Source: Clostridium_AI sp964409685 (GTDB lineage Bacteria > Bacillota > Clostridia > Lachnospirales > Lachnospiraceae). Taken from it: a stretch of DNA of 64,000 bases. Positions 24,972-32,007 of the stretch are shown one piece after another (the stretch's first letter is position 1; each line of letters opens with the position of its first letter). The notes below the pieces were generated by a model. It was not told the origin of the DNA. It ran no database searches and worked only from the letters and a program-made list of their open reading frames with translations. A program made the position numbers and the translations under genes. The stretch is taken from contig CAYPEJ010000014.1 of NCBI GenBank assembly GCA_964409685.1, forward strand, positions 38,723 to 102,722, in the 5' to 3' direction.

Positions 24972-25004
24972 GTGGAAGGAATATATGTTGGGAGGAACTA
25001 AGGA

Positions 25005-25928
25005 ATGGCATATTTATTGGTGCATTTTATTGGGGAAGAGGAAAATGGAGAACAAGTCTATTTTTCAATAAGTAAGGATGGATTACATTATGAAGATTTA
25101 AATGATGGGAAACCGATTTTGACGTTGGATATTGGGGAAAAGGGAATTCGAGATCCGTTTATTTTACGTGGTGAAAATGGAGAAGGATTTTATCTCATGG
25201 GAACAGAACTACGGATTGCTAATAATAAGGGATGGGAAGATGCGCAATACAGAGGGAGTAGGAATATTGTATTGTCACATTCGATGGATTTGATACACTG
25301 GTCAAAATTTAAGTTAGTTTCAGTAGGGCTTCCAGAAGCAGGTTGTGTGTGGGCACCAGAAGCGATTTATGACAAGGAAAATGGTATCTATATGGTGTTT
25401 TTCTCATCGTTGGTGAAAGAAGTTGGAGAGGAGAGGGCGAAGCATAGAATTTATGCTGTTTCTACAAAGGATTTTTTGACATTTTCCAAGGCAGAGAAGT
25501 ATATGGAGAGAGACCATGATGTAATTGATATGACGATTTTGCATTATGATGGTATGTATTATAGATATTTCAAAGATGAAAGTACGAAGCGGATTCTAGG
25601 CGAAAGAGGAAGAAGGTTGCACGGAGCTTTTGAACGAATAGATTCAACCGTTTTGGAAGAATTAGATGGAGTAGAAGGTCCTATTATTTTTCCAATCCAA
25701 GGAGGTCAAAAAGAGCAGGACGGAAAACAGTGGTGTCTTATGGTCGATCAATTTGCAAAGGGATTAGGATATATGCCAATGGTTACGGAACAACTGGATT
25801 TAGGCGAATTTAGCATATTACACGAAATGGAATATGATATGGGAAAAACGCAAAAACGTCACGGAAGCGTACTAGTAATCCATGAAAAAGAGTATGAGGA
25901 ATTATGTAGATATTACTTAAAAAAATGA
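25005..25928 (+). CDS. GH43-like glycoside hydrolase
   Basis: 307 residues, five-bladed propeller type. IRDPFILRG (about residue 44) supplies the Asp, VWAPEAIYD (about 117) the second carboxylate and GVEGPIIFPIQ (about 222) the Glu acid expected in GH43. Likely arabinofuranosidase or xylosidase activity on plant-derived oligosaccharides. No signal peptide, so intracellular. It is divergent from the GH2 gene and about 230 bases away. Confidence 0.85.
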   Translation: MAYLLVHFIGEEENGEQVYFSISKDGLHYEDLNDGKPILTLDIGEKGIRDPFILRGENGEGFYLMGTELRIANNKGWEDAQYRGSRNIVLSHSMDLIHWSKFKLVSVGLPEAGCVWAPEAIYDKENGIYMVFFSSLVKEVGEERAKHRIYAVSTKDFLTFSKAEKYMERDHDVIDMTILHYDGMYYRYFKDESTKRILGERGRRLHGAFERIDSTVLEELDGVEGPIIFPIQGGQKEQDGKQWCLMVDQFAKGLGYMPMVTEQLDLGEFSILHEMEYDMGKTQKRHGSVLVIHEKEYEELCRYYLKK

Positions 25929-26038
25929 GCGAATATAGTTGTGATAGAATACAAATTGTGCTAAACTACAAATAAGGTTTAGTTATATACAAGGTTGGTA
26001 GCCTCCTACACAGTACATATGTGAGGAGGTGGTGTGAA

Positions 26039-26158
26039 ATGACAGCATATGAAACTATTACAGTAATCATAGGTCTTATGTCATTATTGATTTCCTTTGG
26101 GAAATTCATAATCGCGCTGCTTTCTTTCGATAAGAGAGAAAAAAAGCATAAAAAATAA
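26039..26158 (+). CDS. Type I toxin, holin-like, 39 residues
   Basis: ATG at 26039 after GAGGAGGTGG. Reads MTAYETITVIIGLMSLLISF then KFIIALLSFDKREKKHKK: one membrane helix and a basic tail, the layout of the small holin-like toxins of Firmicutes type I TA loci, which insert in the membrane when unrepressed. GGTAGCCTC in its leader (25997-26005) is complementary to GAGGCTACC downstream (26218-26226), as expected for toxin mRNA and an antisense antitoxin RNA sharing inverted repeats. Confidence 0.8.
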   Translation: MTAYETITVIIGLMSLLISFGKFIIALLSFDKREKKHKK

Positions 26159-26284
26159 GCCAACCCTGTTCAGCACAACAGGATTGGCGGTGTCCTTAGG
26201 GACATAAACCAAACAATGAGGCTACCACATAGTGGATAACTAAACCTCTTTATAAATTAACTATAGCATATTTTTTCTATGTAT
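26159..26284 (-). ncRNA. Putative antisense antitoxin RNA of the type I TA locus
   Basis: A shared hairpin CCAACCCTGTT (26160-26170)/AACAGGATTGG (26177-26187) follows the toxin gene and can terminate transcription from either side. The stretch 26218-26226 pairs with the toxin leader. I see no strong promoter hexamers on the minus strand, so the exact start is uncertain; the assignment rests on the type I TA layout. Confidence 0.5.
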
Positions 26285-27133
26285 TCAAGAGAATTTCTTC
26301 CTAGAATTTTTCTTATCATTCAGATAGTAATTTACTAAGAAAAGCCCCCCAATAATCAAGATACCTTCTAACATCAGAATTAACACCTTATTACATAACT
26401 GTTCATAAGTTTCTGTATTATCAAGTCTCTTAAGGATATATTGGCAGAATATGATTGCATACACAACCACAATACTAGAGCTACTTATCACAATGTTATA
26501 TTGGTATCCTTTCATATGTAAATAAATTAGCACACCCCAGATAATAATTGTCACTAACATAATGGTTGTGAAGATTCGCCAGATAAATGGTCCGAGCTCA
26601 TATAATTCTAGTCCAAAAGGAAGTTTTTTATTTGCAAACGCAGAATCAATCCAATTCGGAATCATTACCTTTATAAGTATTCCAATAAAGCAAGCACAAA
26701 TTACTTGGATTCCGATTAAAGCAAACATCCATTTTGCATCTATTCTTTTTCTAATATGCATTCCACTACCAGATCCTGAAAACATAAAATAATTACATAA
26801 TAATATAATCGGCAGTAAGATATTAAATGTAATTGCATTATTCAGATAACGAACAGAACAATACGACAGTATAATTGAGCTTACCACAATAATGAACATA
26901 CAACATAGAGACTTCATTTCCATAGTTCGTCGGATTTTCTTCATGTAGTCAAACTCTTTTTTGGAATTATCATTTGACTTTTCATAATCGGTAGACATAT
27001 TTTTCATAAAATCTCGACAATTGGGACATCTCATTAAATGTTCGTCCACAAGTGTCCTCGATTCATCGGAACAAATATTGTCCACATAGGAAGGTAGTAA
27101 ATCTTTTACCACATTACAAGACAGATTATTCAT
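26285..27133 (-). CDS. Anti-sigma factor with zinc-finger domain and six membrane helices
   Basis: 282 residues. The N-terminal 45 residues are a zf-HC2-type anti-sigma domain: LLPSYVDN, then EHLMRCPNCRDFM with the H-X3-C-X2-C zinc site. About six hydrophobic segments follow (from about residue 75), unlike the single helix of classical RsiW. It overlaps the ECF sigma gene by 8 bases, so it is translationally coupled and should hold that sigma factor at the membrane until a signal releases it. Confidence 0.85.
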   Translation of the reverse strand: MNNLSCNVVKDLLPSYVDNICSDESRTLVDEHLMRCPNCRDFMKNMSTDYEKSNDNSKKEFDYMKKIRRTMEMKSLCCMFIIVVSSIILSYCSVRYLNNAITFNILLPIILLCNYFMFSGSGSGMHIRKRIDAKWMFALIGIQVICACFIGILIKVMIPNWIDSAFANKKLPFGLELYELGPFIWRIFTTIMLVTIIIWGVLIYLHMKGYQYNIVISSSSIVVVYAIIFCQYILKRLDNTETYEQLCNKVLILMLEGILIIGGLFLVNYYLNDKKNSRKKFS

Positions 27134-27608
27134 ATTGCCTCAGTCCTTTCACTATTTTTTCTTTTCCACGATAATAGGTTACTCGTGCCCAATTCTCACT
27201 TTTCCCAACAATTTCTCCAATATCCTGAAAAGATAGATCACTAGTCATGCGAATATATACAACTTCTCGCATCGGTTCTGGAAGCTTATGTATCTCCTTT
27301 ATCATTTCCTTTAACGTAAATTTTGTAACAATGTTTTCTTCTAAATTAGTATGTTCTACAAAACTTTTCTCAGAAATATCCGTAACCACTTCTCGCTTAT
27401 GTTTTTCAAGATACTGATACCACACATGTTTTGCGATCTGACAAAGCCAAACCGAAAATTTGCAAGTTCCATTATATCGTTCAAGAGATTGGTAAGCTTT
27501 TAGAAATGTTTCCTGCATTAAATCTTCCGCAAGAGTTTCATTGTGACATTGTGCTAAGAGAAATCGGTATATATATTGGGCATGTTCTTGATAAATGTCC
27601 TCATTCAT
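27126..27608 (-). CDS. ECF sigma-70 factor
   Basis: 160 residues from the ATG at 27608, which follows AAGGAGGTACC; a longer reading to 27734 lacks a ribosome site. Region 2 carries LAEDLMQETFLKAYQSLERY, with the promoter-melting aromatic run FSVWLCQIAKHVWYQYL. Region 4 is MTSDLSFQDIGEIVGKSENW and RGKEKIVKGLRQ. Paired with a membrane anti-sigma it senses an envelope signal. It probably autoregulates but no regulon site is identified here. Confidence 0.9.
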   Translation of the reverse strand: MNEDIYQEHAQYIYRFLLAQCHNETLAEDLMQETFLKAYQSLERYNGTCKFSVWLCQIAKHVWYQYLEKHKREVVTDISEKSFVEHTNLEENIVTKFTLKEMIKEIHKLPEPMREVVYIRMTSDLSFQDIGEIVGKSENWARVTYYRGKEKIVKGLRQYE

Positions 27609-27734
27609 TTGGTACCTCCTTTTTCTTATATATCCAATTAAGAACCATTTCGTTACAAAATATTTTTTGAAAGTTTGATTACTATAGCACTTTTTTTTAG
27701 AATTTTCAAGAATGAGTGCTGTTACATAAAACAC

Positions 27735-28084
27735 AGAGTTACTATAATTCGTAAATGTACGGTAAAGATAGTTATATAAATAACAATTTCACTATGTAAA
27801 CAATGCAAAATTTTCAATCTGTAATACATCCGCATATAAATACAATGAATGGTAACCCTAAACATATACCCCTTTAAAACCAACAAATATATACATTACA
27901 ATAAAAGAAATATGTCGGAATAAGTCGAAAAACATGAAAAATATTGTTGACTTTTTAACAATCTCATACTATACTATACCCGACTTAGAGAAACATAAGT
28001 TATTATTTTTACATACAAATGTTAAAAATATAACGATAATATCGTATATAACATAAAACTATAATACATGAGGAGAATCATACG
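27735..28084. other. Regulatory region upstream of adhE
   Basis: 350 bases without a gene. It holds the adhE promoter and Rex-like operator at 27944-27975 and a leader of about 100 bases to the ATG at 28085. It also contains the upstream region of the sigma-factor gene on the minus strand. Apart from those I see nothing clear. Confidence 0.6.
27944..27975 (+). promoter_or_regulatory. Rex-type redox operator overlapping the adhE promoter
   Basis: TTGTTGA-CTTT-TTAACAA (27944-27961) differs by one base from the Rex consensus palindrome TTGTTAA-N4-TTAACAA. A -35 TTGACT (27947-27952) lies inside it, with -10 TATACT (27970-27975) after a 17-base spacer. A bound Rex would block polymerase; NADH releases Rex, so adhE turns on at high NADH/NAD. 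The regulator gene itself is not in the window. Confidence 0.8.
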
Positions 28085-30739
28085 ATGGCTAAAAAGAAGA
28101 CAGCAGAAGTAAACGTTCAAGAAGCAAACTTAGAAATCAATTCAACTACAGGTTTAGTAGATAGCGTAGAAGCATTACAAACAAAGATGGAGCAAGTAAG
28201 AGAAGCTCAAAGAATTTTTGCAACATTTTCACAAGAAAAAGTAGATGAAATCTTCAAAGCAGCAGCATTAGAAGCAAACAAAAGAAGAATCTACCTTGCA
28301 AAAATGGCAGCAGAAGAAACTGGAATGGGTATCGTAGAAGACAAAGTAATCAAAAATCACTTTGCATCTGAATACATTTACAACGCTTACAAAGATACAA
28401 AAACTTGTGGTGTATTAGAAGAAGACAAATCTTTTGGTGTAACAAAGATTGCAGAACCAATTGGCTTAGTAGCAGCAGTTATTCCTACAACAAATCCAAC
28501 ATCTACAGCAATCTTCAAAGCTTTACTTGCACTAAAAACACGTAACGCTATTATTTTTAGTCCACATCCTCGTGCAAAGAAATCTACAATTGAAGCAGCT
28601 AAAATCATTTTAGAAGCAGCAGTTGCGGCAGGTGCACCAGAAAATATCATCGGATGGATCGATGTTCCTTCCTTAGAATTAACAAATGAAATCATGAAGA
28701 GTGCAGATATCATCTTAGCAACAGGTGGTCCTGGAATGGTTAAGGCTGCGTACTCATCAGGAAAACCAGCCCTAGGCGTAGGCCCAGGTAACACACCAGC
28801 AATTATTGATGAATCCGCTGATATTTTATTAGCAGTAAACTCTATCATTCACTCCAAAACATTTGATAATGGTATGATTTGTGCATCTGAACAATCTGTA
28901 ATCGTACATGAAAGCATCTACGATGCAGTAAAAGCTGAATTTGCAGCAAGAGGATGTCATATCTGTACACCTCAAGAAGCAGATTTATTAAGAAAAGTTA
29001 TCTTAATCGATGGCGCGTTAAATGCAAAAATCGTTGGTCAAAGACCAGTAACAATTGCAAAATTAGCAGGTTTCGAAGTACCTGAAGATACAAAAGTATT
29101 AATCGGAGAAGCAGAAAGCGTAGAACTTTCAGAAGCATTTGCACATGAAAAATTATCTCCTGTCTTAGCAATGTATAAAGGTACAAGCTTTGAAGACCAG
29201 ATTGCAAAAGCAAAACAATTAGTACAAGATGGTGGATACGGGCATACATCCGCATTATATATTAACTTAGGAACAGGTCAAGAAAGAATTCGTATCTTTG
29301 AACAAGAAATGAAAACATGTCGTATCCTAATCAACACTCCATCTGCACAAGGTGGTATTGGTGATGTTTACAACTTCGCATTAGCACCATCCCTAACATT
29401 AGGTTGTGGTTCTTGGGGAGGTAACTCCGTTTCTGAAAACGTAGGTGTTAAGCACTTAATCAACATCAAGACAGTAGCTGAGAGGAGAGAAAATATGCTT
29501 TGGTTTCGAGCACCAGAAAAAGTGTACTTCAAGAAAGGTTGCTTACCAGTTGCACTTGCAGAATTAAAAGATGTATTAAATAAGAAGAAAGTATTCATTG
29601 TAACAGATGAATTTTTATATAAAAATGGTTACACAAAAACAGTAACAGACCAATTAGATTGTATGGGAATCCAACACACTACATTTTATAATGTAGCGCC
29701 AGACCCAACACTTGCATGCGCTATGGAAGGTGCACAAGCAATGAGAAACTTCGAACCAGATACAATCATTGCTATCGGTGGTGGTTCTGCAATGGATGCT
29801 GGTAAAATCATGTGGGTAATGTATGAACATCCAGAAGTTGACTTTATGGATATGGCAATGCGTTTCATGGATATTAGAAAACGTGTTTACACATTCCCTA
29901 AAATGGGTGAAAAAGCATACTTTATTGCTATCCCAACATCATCTGGTACAGGTTCCGAAGTAACACCATTTGCTGTAATTACAGATGAAAAATCAGGGGT
30001 AAAATATCCATTAGCAGACTATGAATTACTACCTAAGATGGCAATCGTAGATGCAGATATGATGATGAGCCAACCAAAAGGCTTAACAAGTGCATCTGGT
30101 ATTGACGCGTTAACACATGCTTTAGAAGCATACGCTTCTATTATGGCAACTGATTACACAGATGGTTTAGCATTAAAAGCAATGAAAAATATCTTTGCAT
30201 ATTTACCAAGTGCTTATGAAAATGGCGCAAATGATCCAATTGCCAGAGAGAAAATGGCAGATGCTTCTACATTAGCAGGTATGGCATTTGCAAATGCATT
30301 TTTAGGTGTATGTCACTCTATGGCACATAAATTAGGAGCATTCCACCACTTACCACACGGTGTTGCAAATGCATTATTAATCACAGAAGTTATGAGATTT
30401 AACTCTTCCGCAGTTCCAACTAAAATGGGTACATTTTCACAATACCAATACCCACGTTGTATGGACAGATACATTGAATGTGCAAACTTCTTAGGCATTC
30501 AAGGAAAAGACGAAGATGAAAAATTCGAAAACTTCTTAGTAGCAATCGAAGACTTAAAAGAAAAAGTTGGAATTAAGAAAACAATCGCAGAATATGGCGT
30601 AAATGAAGAGCATTTCTTGGAAACATTAGATGAAATGGTTGAGCAAGCATTTGACGATCAATGTACAGGTGCAAATCCAAGATATCCATTAATGAAAGAA
30701 ATCAAAGAAATGTATTTAAAAGCTTATTATGGGAAATAA
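28085..30739 (+). CDS. adhE: Bifunctional acetaldehyde-CoA/alcohol dehydrogenase AdhE
   Basis: 884 residues, full length. N-terminal aldehyde dehydrogenase domain (about 20-450) with the catalytic Cys in FDNGMICASEQSV (about 264). The linker begins MLWFRAPEKVYF. The C-terminal iron-dependent alcohol dehydrogenase domain (about 475-884) has GGGSAMDAGK for NAD and the metal-ligand motifs ALTHALEAY, CHSMAHKLGAFHHLPHG. It converts acetyl-CoA to ethanol via acetaldehyde with two NADH and forms spirosomes. Monocistronic, with a Rex-like operator and a following hairpin. It marks ethanol fermentation. Confidence 0.97.
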   Translation: MAKKKTAEVNVQEANLEINSTTGLVDSVEALQTKMEQVREAQRIFATFSQEKVDEIFKAAALEANKRRIYLAKMAAEETGMGIVEDKVIKNHFASEYIYNAYKDTKTCGVLEEDKSFGVTKIAEPIGLVAAVIPTTNPTSTAIFKALLALKTRNAIIFSPHPRAKKSTIEAAKIILEAAVAAGAPENIIGWIDVPSLELTNEIMKSADIILATGGPGMVKAAYSSGKPALGVGPGNTPAIIDESADILLAVNSIIHSKTFDNGMICASEQSVIVHESIYDAVKAEFAARGCHICTPQEADLLRKVILIDGALNAKIVGQRPVTIAKLAGFEVPEDTKVLIGEAESVELSEAFAHEKLSPVLAMYKGTSFEDQIAKAKQLVQDGGYGHTSALYINLGTGQERIRIFEQEMKTCRILINTPSAQGGIGDVYNFALAPSLTLGCGSWGGNSVSENVGVKHLINIKTVAERRENMLWFRAPEKVYFKKGCLPVALAELKDVLNKKKVFIVTDEFLYKNGYTKTVTDQLDCMGIQHTTFYNVAPDPTLACAMEGAQAMRNFEPDTIIAIGGGSAMDAGKIMWVMYEHPEVDFMDMAMRFMDIRKRVYTFPKMGEKAYFIAIPTSSGTGSEVTPFAVITDEKSGVKYPLADYELLPKMAIVDADMMMSQPKGLTSASGIDALTHALEAYASIMATDYTDGLALKAMKNIFAYLPSAYENGANDPIAREKMADASTLAGMAFANAFLGVCHSMAHKLGAFHHLPHGVANALLITEVMRFNSSAVPTKMGTFSQYQYPRCMDRYIECANFLGIQGKDEDEKFENFLVAIEDLKEKVGIKKTIAEYGVNEEHFLETLDEMVEQAFDDQCTGANPRYPLMKEIKEMYLKAYYGK

Positions 30740-30786
30740 GTATTTGAAATTTAGAGTGTACAAGGAAATAGATAATTAGGGATGCT

Positions 30787-30824
30787 TTCCTCTTGAAATT
30801 GTTTTCTATTGGTTTCAAGAGGAA
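30787..30824 (+). terminator. adhE terminator
   Basis: TTCCTCTTGAAA (30787-30798) and TTTCAAGAGGAA (30813-30824) form a 12-bp stem, followed by GGTATTTTAT. Confidence 0.8.
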
Positions 30825-30878
30825 GGTATTTTATATGGGATAATGTGTGGTTGGTGTTCACATTAGATGACATATACA

Positions 30879-31457
30879 TTAATTCTTTTCAACATTTTCG
30901 TTTGATGTAGCAGTTTTAAGTTTTGTTTTGCTAAATTCCATCCATTCGTAAGCTTTCGATTCTAATTCTTTATAGTTAAGACATCTGTTAGCAAGTTTGG
31001 AATTGGGTGCATTTACTTTATTTGCATATATATGCTTGGCTGGTTCAGAAAGCTGCTTTTTATTAATTTCAGAAAGTTCTTTTTTCAATAAGTATATGTA
31101 TTTACTTCGTTGATTTTCGTCCTTAAAGGTTCTCAATTTATCAACAATACTGTAATTTGTAACATAGGTTATTTCATCTTTGGGAACAGGAAACATATAA
31201 TTCAAATTAACCACAGACATTAATCGAGTGGGTTTCTTGGGGTCATATAACTTGTAAAAGTCAATATTTTCAGGTAAGTTTTTAAGTCTGGGTTTGTTGG
31301 GACTTGAAACCTGAGTAACATAAGCAAAATCATCGGTTTCAAATAGGATACCAAAAAAAGGTTTGTATTTATCAGTACCGTAGTCAGTTCGAGGTATTCT
31401 TTTTTCAAACGATCTAAGAAAATCTAAATATTGCTCATTGAGAATAATCCACTTCAT
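30879..31457 (-). CDS. Type III toxin (ToxN/AbiQ-like endoribonuclease)
   Basis: 192 residues from the ATG at 31457 after AAAGGACG; an earlier ATG lies inside the antitoxin terminator. YLDFLRSFEKRIPRTDYGTD, DKYKPFFGILFETDDFAYV, then QVSSPNKPRLKNLPENIDFY and NLNYMFPVPKDEITYV follow the ToxN/AbiQ order. SSPNKP matches the Ser/Lys active-site segment of that family. These toxins cleave RNA including their own antitoxin precursor. A promoter, three 34-nt repeats and a terminator lie directly upstream, the full type III TA layout. It acts in phage defence or plasmid/island maintenance. Confidence 0.88.
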   Translation of the reverse strand: MKWIILNEQYLDFLRSFEKRIPRTDYGTDKYKPFFGILFETDDFAYVTQVSSPNKPRLKNLPENIDFYKLYDPKKPTRLMSVVNLNYMFPVPKDEITYVTNYSIVDKLRTFKDENQRSKYIYLLKKELSEINKKQLSEPAKHIYANKVNAPNSKLANRCLNYKELESKAYEWMEFSKTKLKTATSNENVEKN

Positions 31458-31491
31458 TTTTTCGTCCTTTCTTTTTATCTCTGTAAACAAA

Positions 31492-31519
31492 ATAACCTTA
31501 TTCATACGAATAAGGTTAT
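31492..31519 (-). terminator. Terminator between antitoxin repeats and toxin
   Basis: ATAACCTTATTC (31492-31503) and GAATAAGGTTAT (31508-31519) form a 12-bp stem. On the minus strand it is followed by TTTTGTTT. In type III systems this hairpin is leaky and sets the RNA-to-toxin ratio. Confidence 0.85.
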
Positions 31520-31525
31520 CAACTA

Positions 31526-31627
31526 ATTAACACGATTTTTTAAATGCTTCGTAACATCTATTAACACGATTTTTTAAATGCTTCGTAACATCTATTAACA
31601 CGATTTTTTAAATGCTTCGTAACATCT
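31526..31627 (-). ncRNA. Type III antitoxin RNA: three tandem 34-nt repeats
   Basis: Three identical, directly adjoining 34-base units: 31526-31559, 31560-31593 and 31594-31627. Each contains ATTAACACG and GCTTCGTAACATCT (plus strand). There are no spacers. Read on the minus strand they lie between a promoter and the toxin gene, as ToxI repeats do; each would be cut out by the toxin and fold as a pseudoknot that inhibits it. Three repeats is within the range for such loci. Confidence 0.85.
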
Positions 31628-31637
31628 TTATATTCAG

Positions 31638-31666
31638 ATAGTATCATGAAATGGTTAGAGCGTCAA
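31638..31666 (-). promoter_or_regulatory. Promoter of the type III TA locus
   Basis: Minus strand: TTGACG (31666-31661), 17-base spacer ending TGA, TACTAT (31643-31638). Transcription would start near 31630, directly before the first repeat. Confidence 0.75.
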
Positions 31667-32007
31667 GATGTTTTTATTGCTGTGTTGTTTTTCTCTTACT
31701 AGAATAAGCAATCGCTCTAGTATATTATATGCTAAATTGTAATTTTGGATACTGCTTGAGAGTAGGATTTTTCTTTGAACGAAATCTACAAACTTTGAAT
31801 ATGTAGCTGCATAGTAAGTTTGATATAATGGGAAAATAAGTAGTCAGAAATACAATATAAATCAAAGAAAATTAATATATTTTTCCATTGGTAACCCATG
31901 TTAGAATAAAGAAAAGATACAAAAAAAATGAGAAAAAAGTATTTTTTTTGTTCATAGTAAACAAAAAGACAATGAAACACTTTTCTTAATACGGGGAGGT
32001 ATTTTTA
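31667..32007. other. Non-coding stretch upstream of the amylase gene
   Basis: No gene. An extended -10 TGATATAAT at 31821-31829 is the best promoter candidate for the amylase, leaving a leader of about 170 bases. No terminator or riboswitch fold is obvious. Confidence 0.5.

Noticed and set aside
31526..31627. Three direct repeats resembling a CRISPR array
   Set aside because: The 34-base units are directly adjoining with no unique spacers, and the flanking promoter, terminator and ToxN-like gene explain them as a type III antitoxin.
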